A DNA stretch of 64,000 bases from GCA-2731375 sp964631725 (GTDB lineage Bacteria; Pseudomonadota; Alphaproteobacteria; GCA-2731375): the NCBI GenBank assembly GCA_964631725.1, contig CAZVYX010000016.1:1-64000 (forward strand), written 5' to 3'. This document shows, piece by piece, positions 62,075-64,000 of this stretch (position 1 is the first letter of the stretch; each line of letters starts with the position of its first letter). Under the pieces are notes generated by a model. The model was not told where the DNA came from, did not search any database, and was given only the letters and a program-made list of their open reading frames with translations. The position numbers and the translations under genes are program-made.

Positions 62075-63302
62075 CATTACGAAGATCAGTTCACCGGGCC
62101 TTGGATTCCTGGCGAATGTCGGGATCCTCTTGCTAGCGTCATCACCGGCATTTGCGGAGAAGGAGGTCTATCTACATCAAATCCAGCGGATCGGCGGCGT
62201 CGTCATTTCGGCTGCCGATGGCCGTAGTTTTCTGGTTGGCAGCGATTATGGCGCGCTCTCCGTGGCGCCCGATGGCCGTGTCACGCGGCTATCCAAGGAC
62301 GCCGGTTTCCTGACGGAGCTGATTGCCCACCCAAGGCAGACAGATGTCCTGTTCTCCAGCGGGTACCGCTCTAAGACCGAGAAGCTGGGCGTGATCCGTT
62401 CAGACGATGCGGGCAGGACATGGTCGCGGATATCCGATGCCGCCGGGGGACCGGTCGCGTTCCATGCCATGGCCATCAGCGCCATTGAGCCATCGATCAT
62501 CTATGGCGCCGGGAAGACTGTGCAAATCAGTCGTGATGGCGGAAAGAACTGGCGCGCCATGGGCCGTCCGCCGGGACAGATCTATGGCATCGCGCTCTCT
62601 ACCAAGAATCCGAAGTCCCTATATGCCGCCACCCATGAAGGTTTATTCGGCAGCATGGATGAAGGTGCCACCTGGACCAGGATCAACCCCGCTACGCGCC
62701 CCGCCACGGCGGTTACCATGGCGTCCAACGGCCAAATATATGCTTTCGTCTATGGTATTGGATTGTTGGTTGGCTCGGAGCCGGGGACCAACTGGAATCT
62801 TGTGTCGAAAGATTTTCAGGACCGGGCCCTCGTCAACATTTCCGTGGACACGACCAATCCAACGCGCCTGCTTGGAGTCGCGGACACCGGTGCCGTCATG
62901 CTCAGCCGGGACGGCGGCAAGAATTGGATCAGTTTCGAGGGGCAACTGGACAGAGCGCCCCAACGAATTTCCGCAGGAGAGGCGCTGTTCAACGATAATT
63001 GTCAGGCTTGTCACGGCGCCAAGGGTATTGGCGAGAAGCCCGATGATCCGCGTGCGGTGGACGAAAATGGCTTTCCCCTGGCCCCCGCCCTGAACGATGA
63101 TGCCCATGGCTGGCATCATGGGGACGATCAACTCATGGCTACGATATTGAACGGCTCACCACGCAACAAGCGGATGGCCGCCTGGAAGGACGGGGGTATG
63201 ACCAGCGAAGATGCGCGAAACCTGGTCGCCTATATAAAGAGCCTTTGGAATTTCCGCAGCCTTGCCTGCCAGGGCGGACGCCACATGCGCTGCATGCACT
63301 GA
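62067..63302 (+). CDS. Exported beta-propeller protein with C-terminal cytochrome c domain
   Basis: A 411-residue exported protein. The signal peptide is LGFLANVGILLLASSPAFA. A sialidase/BNR-like propeller follows, with repeats such as IRSDDAGRTWSRI and ISRDGGKNWRAMG and SMDEGATWTRINP and LSRDGGKNWISFE. Near residue 312 begins a class I cytochrome c domain with CQACHG and a later Met in MAAWKDGGM. The family resembles photosynthesis/vps10-like repeat proteins. It starts at ATG 62067 with GGAAAG upstream. It may be a periplasmic electron-transfer or copper-related protein given its place next to copper genes; substrate unknown. Confidence 0.82.
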   Translation: MKIITKISSPGLGFLANVGILLLASSPAFAEKEVYLHQIQRIGGVVISAADGRSFLVGSDYGALSVAPDGRVTRLSKDAGFLTELIAHPRQTDVLFSSGYRSKTEKLGVIRSDDAGRTWSRISDAAGGPVAFHAMAISAIEPSIIYGAGKTVQISRDGGKNWRAMGRPPGQIYGIALSTKNPKSLYAATHEGLFGSMDEGATWTRINPATRPATAVTMASNGQIYAFVYGIGLLVGSEPGTNWNLVSKDFQDRALVNISVDTTNPTRLLGVADTGAVMLSRDGGKNWISFEGQLDRAPQRISAGEALFNDNCQACHGAKGIGEKPDDPRAVDENGFPLAPALNDDAHGWHHGDDQLMATILNGSPRNKRMAAWKDGGMTSEDARNLVAYIKSLWNFRSLACQGGRHMRCMH

Positions 63303-63361
63303 TAACGTTCTGCTGTTTGCATGTCGGTCTTGGCGTGACCACGAGGAAGGGAACCGCATTC

Positions 63362-63928
63362 ATGCGCGTTCAAATAAAATCCGTTTCCGACTATCCCTGG
63401 TTCATCCGCGCATTCTTTTGGAAACAGAAAAGGAGCTATGGAACGGTTCTTGAGCCAGGCATGCTTTGGGGCCGATCGCCTTGGGTCTTCGCCACGCTGG
63501 CGCTTCTATATGGCGCCTTGAACCGGAAGCGCTCACCACTCGATCCCGTCCTACGCTCTCTCGTTACCGTCCGTGTTTCCCAGATCAACCACTGCGCCTT
63601 CTGCGTCGACATCAATGCCTCGACGCTATTGAAACGCGGTGCCTCGATGGACAAAATCGAGGCCCTACAGATTTGGCGCGACAGCAGCCTTTTCAATGAT
63701 CTGGAGCGTGATGCGCTCGAATATACCGAGGCCATGACCTATTCGGACAGGGACGTAGATGACGAGCTCATTGCACGACTGAAGTCACATTTCGACGATG
63801 ATGCCTTGGTTGAGTTGACCGGTCTCATCGCTTTTCAAAACATGTCGAGCAAGTTCAACAGCGCCCTTGATGTGCCGGCACAAGGCTTTTGTCAGATTCC
63901 GGCGCTCGACCAACAGCTACCTAGGTAA
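63362..63928 (+). CDS. Carboxymuconolactone decarboxylase/AhpD-like protein
   Basis: A 188-residue protein of the AhpD-like fold. The redox motif is HCAFCVDINAS, with the Cys-X-X-Cys and downstream acidic residue seen in AhpD and CMD-family proteins. The region LTGLIAFQNMSSKFNSAL is also typical. The start is ATG 63362 after GAGGAAGGG. It follows the propeller-cytochrome gene by 59 bases and may share its transcript. It may be a peroxidase-linked disulfide protein. The last 72 bases of the window hold nothing I recognise. Confidence 0.82.
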   Translation: MRVQIKSVSDYPWFIRAFFWKQKRSYGTVLEPGMLWGRSPWVFATLALLYGALNRKRSPLDPVLRSLVTVRVSQINHCAFCVDINASTLLKRGASMDKIEALQIWRDSSLFNDLERDALEYTEAMTYSDRDVDDELIARLKSHFDDDALVELTGLIAFQNMSSKFNSALDVPAQGFCQIPALDQQLPR

Positions 63929-64000
63929 ATATTCACCGCTTGCGCCGCATCTTGAAGTCCTAGGCCAGTCTGTCTCGCAAAAATGGAAATTACTGGCTTA

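Overview
The window is high-GC, gene-dense DNA that reads like a chromosome segment of an alphaproteobacterium. A Rhodospirillales-type relative is my guess, from the Tad-type pilus proteins, an alphaproteobacterial-style GshA, a PAS_5 protein, COG4671-like glycosyltransferases and an HmrR/CueR-copA pair. The genus cannot be fixed from sequence alone. Genes are packed into short operons with many ATGA or TGATG overlaps, and several starts appear to be TTG or GTG.

Layout. (1) 0.2-2.6 kb: three TadE/TadG-like proteins, ending at a large convergent hairpin. (2) 2.7-10.9 kb: housekeeping genes (ubiA, rsmE, gshA, an alpha/beta hydrolase, an SDR, an EamA exporter, a DUF1028 protein, a PAS_5 protein). 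(3) 10.9-17.4 kb: a peptide-type ABC importer of YejABEF-like organisation on the minus strand. (4) 17.4-23.8 kb: a minus-strand glycan cluster with four glycosyltransferases, a deacetylase-like protein and a histidine phosphatase. (5) 24.0-28.9 kb: a divergent operon headed by an ABC-exporter-like protein whose nucleotide-binding motifs are all altered, then a cyclic-nucleotide-binding protein, a methyltransferase and two hot-dog thioesterases. (6) A tRNA-Phe at 29.03 kb followed by 0.5 kb of comparatively AT-rich non-coding DNA. (7) 29.6-44.4 kb: a redox cluster. (8) 44.6-58.5 kb: a type II secretion system (T2SS) in two convergent operons. (9) 58.8-61.96 kb: copper P-type ATPase and its MerR-family regulator with a recognisable promoter, then a beta-propeller/cytochrome c protein and a carboxymuconolactone decarboxylase-like protein.

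The most interesting part is regions 7 and 8. Read in order, the genes encode a cytoplasmic flavin/cNMP/four-[4Fe-4S] fusion protein, a membrane protein with two pairs of histidines spaced like a diheme cytochrome b, and an inner-membrane decaheme protein with a cytosolic FHA-like domain. These are followed by a small exported protein, a tandem HbpS/GlcG protein, an outer-membrane barrel candidate and a large exported decaheme cytochrome with LVIVD repeats. A convergent multiheme c554-like protein lies next, and then a near-complete T2SS with two extra exported proteins. The simplest inference is a trans-envelope electron conduit with a dedicated secretion system that puts a cytochrome on the surface. 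The direction of electron flow and the external substrate are unknown. The tRNA-Phe at the left border would suit an island, but I found no integrase and no repeat of the tRNA end at the right border.
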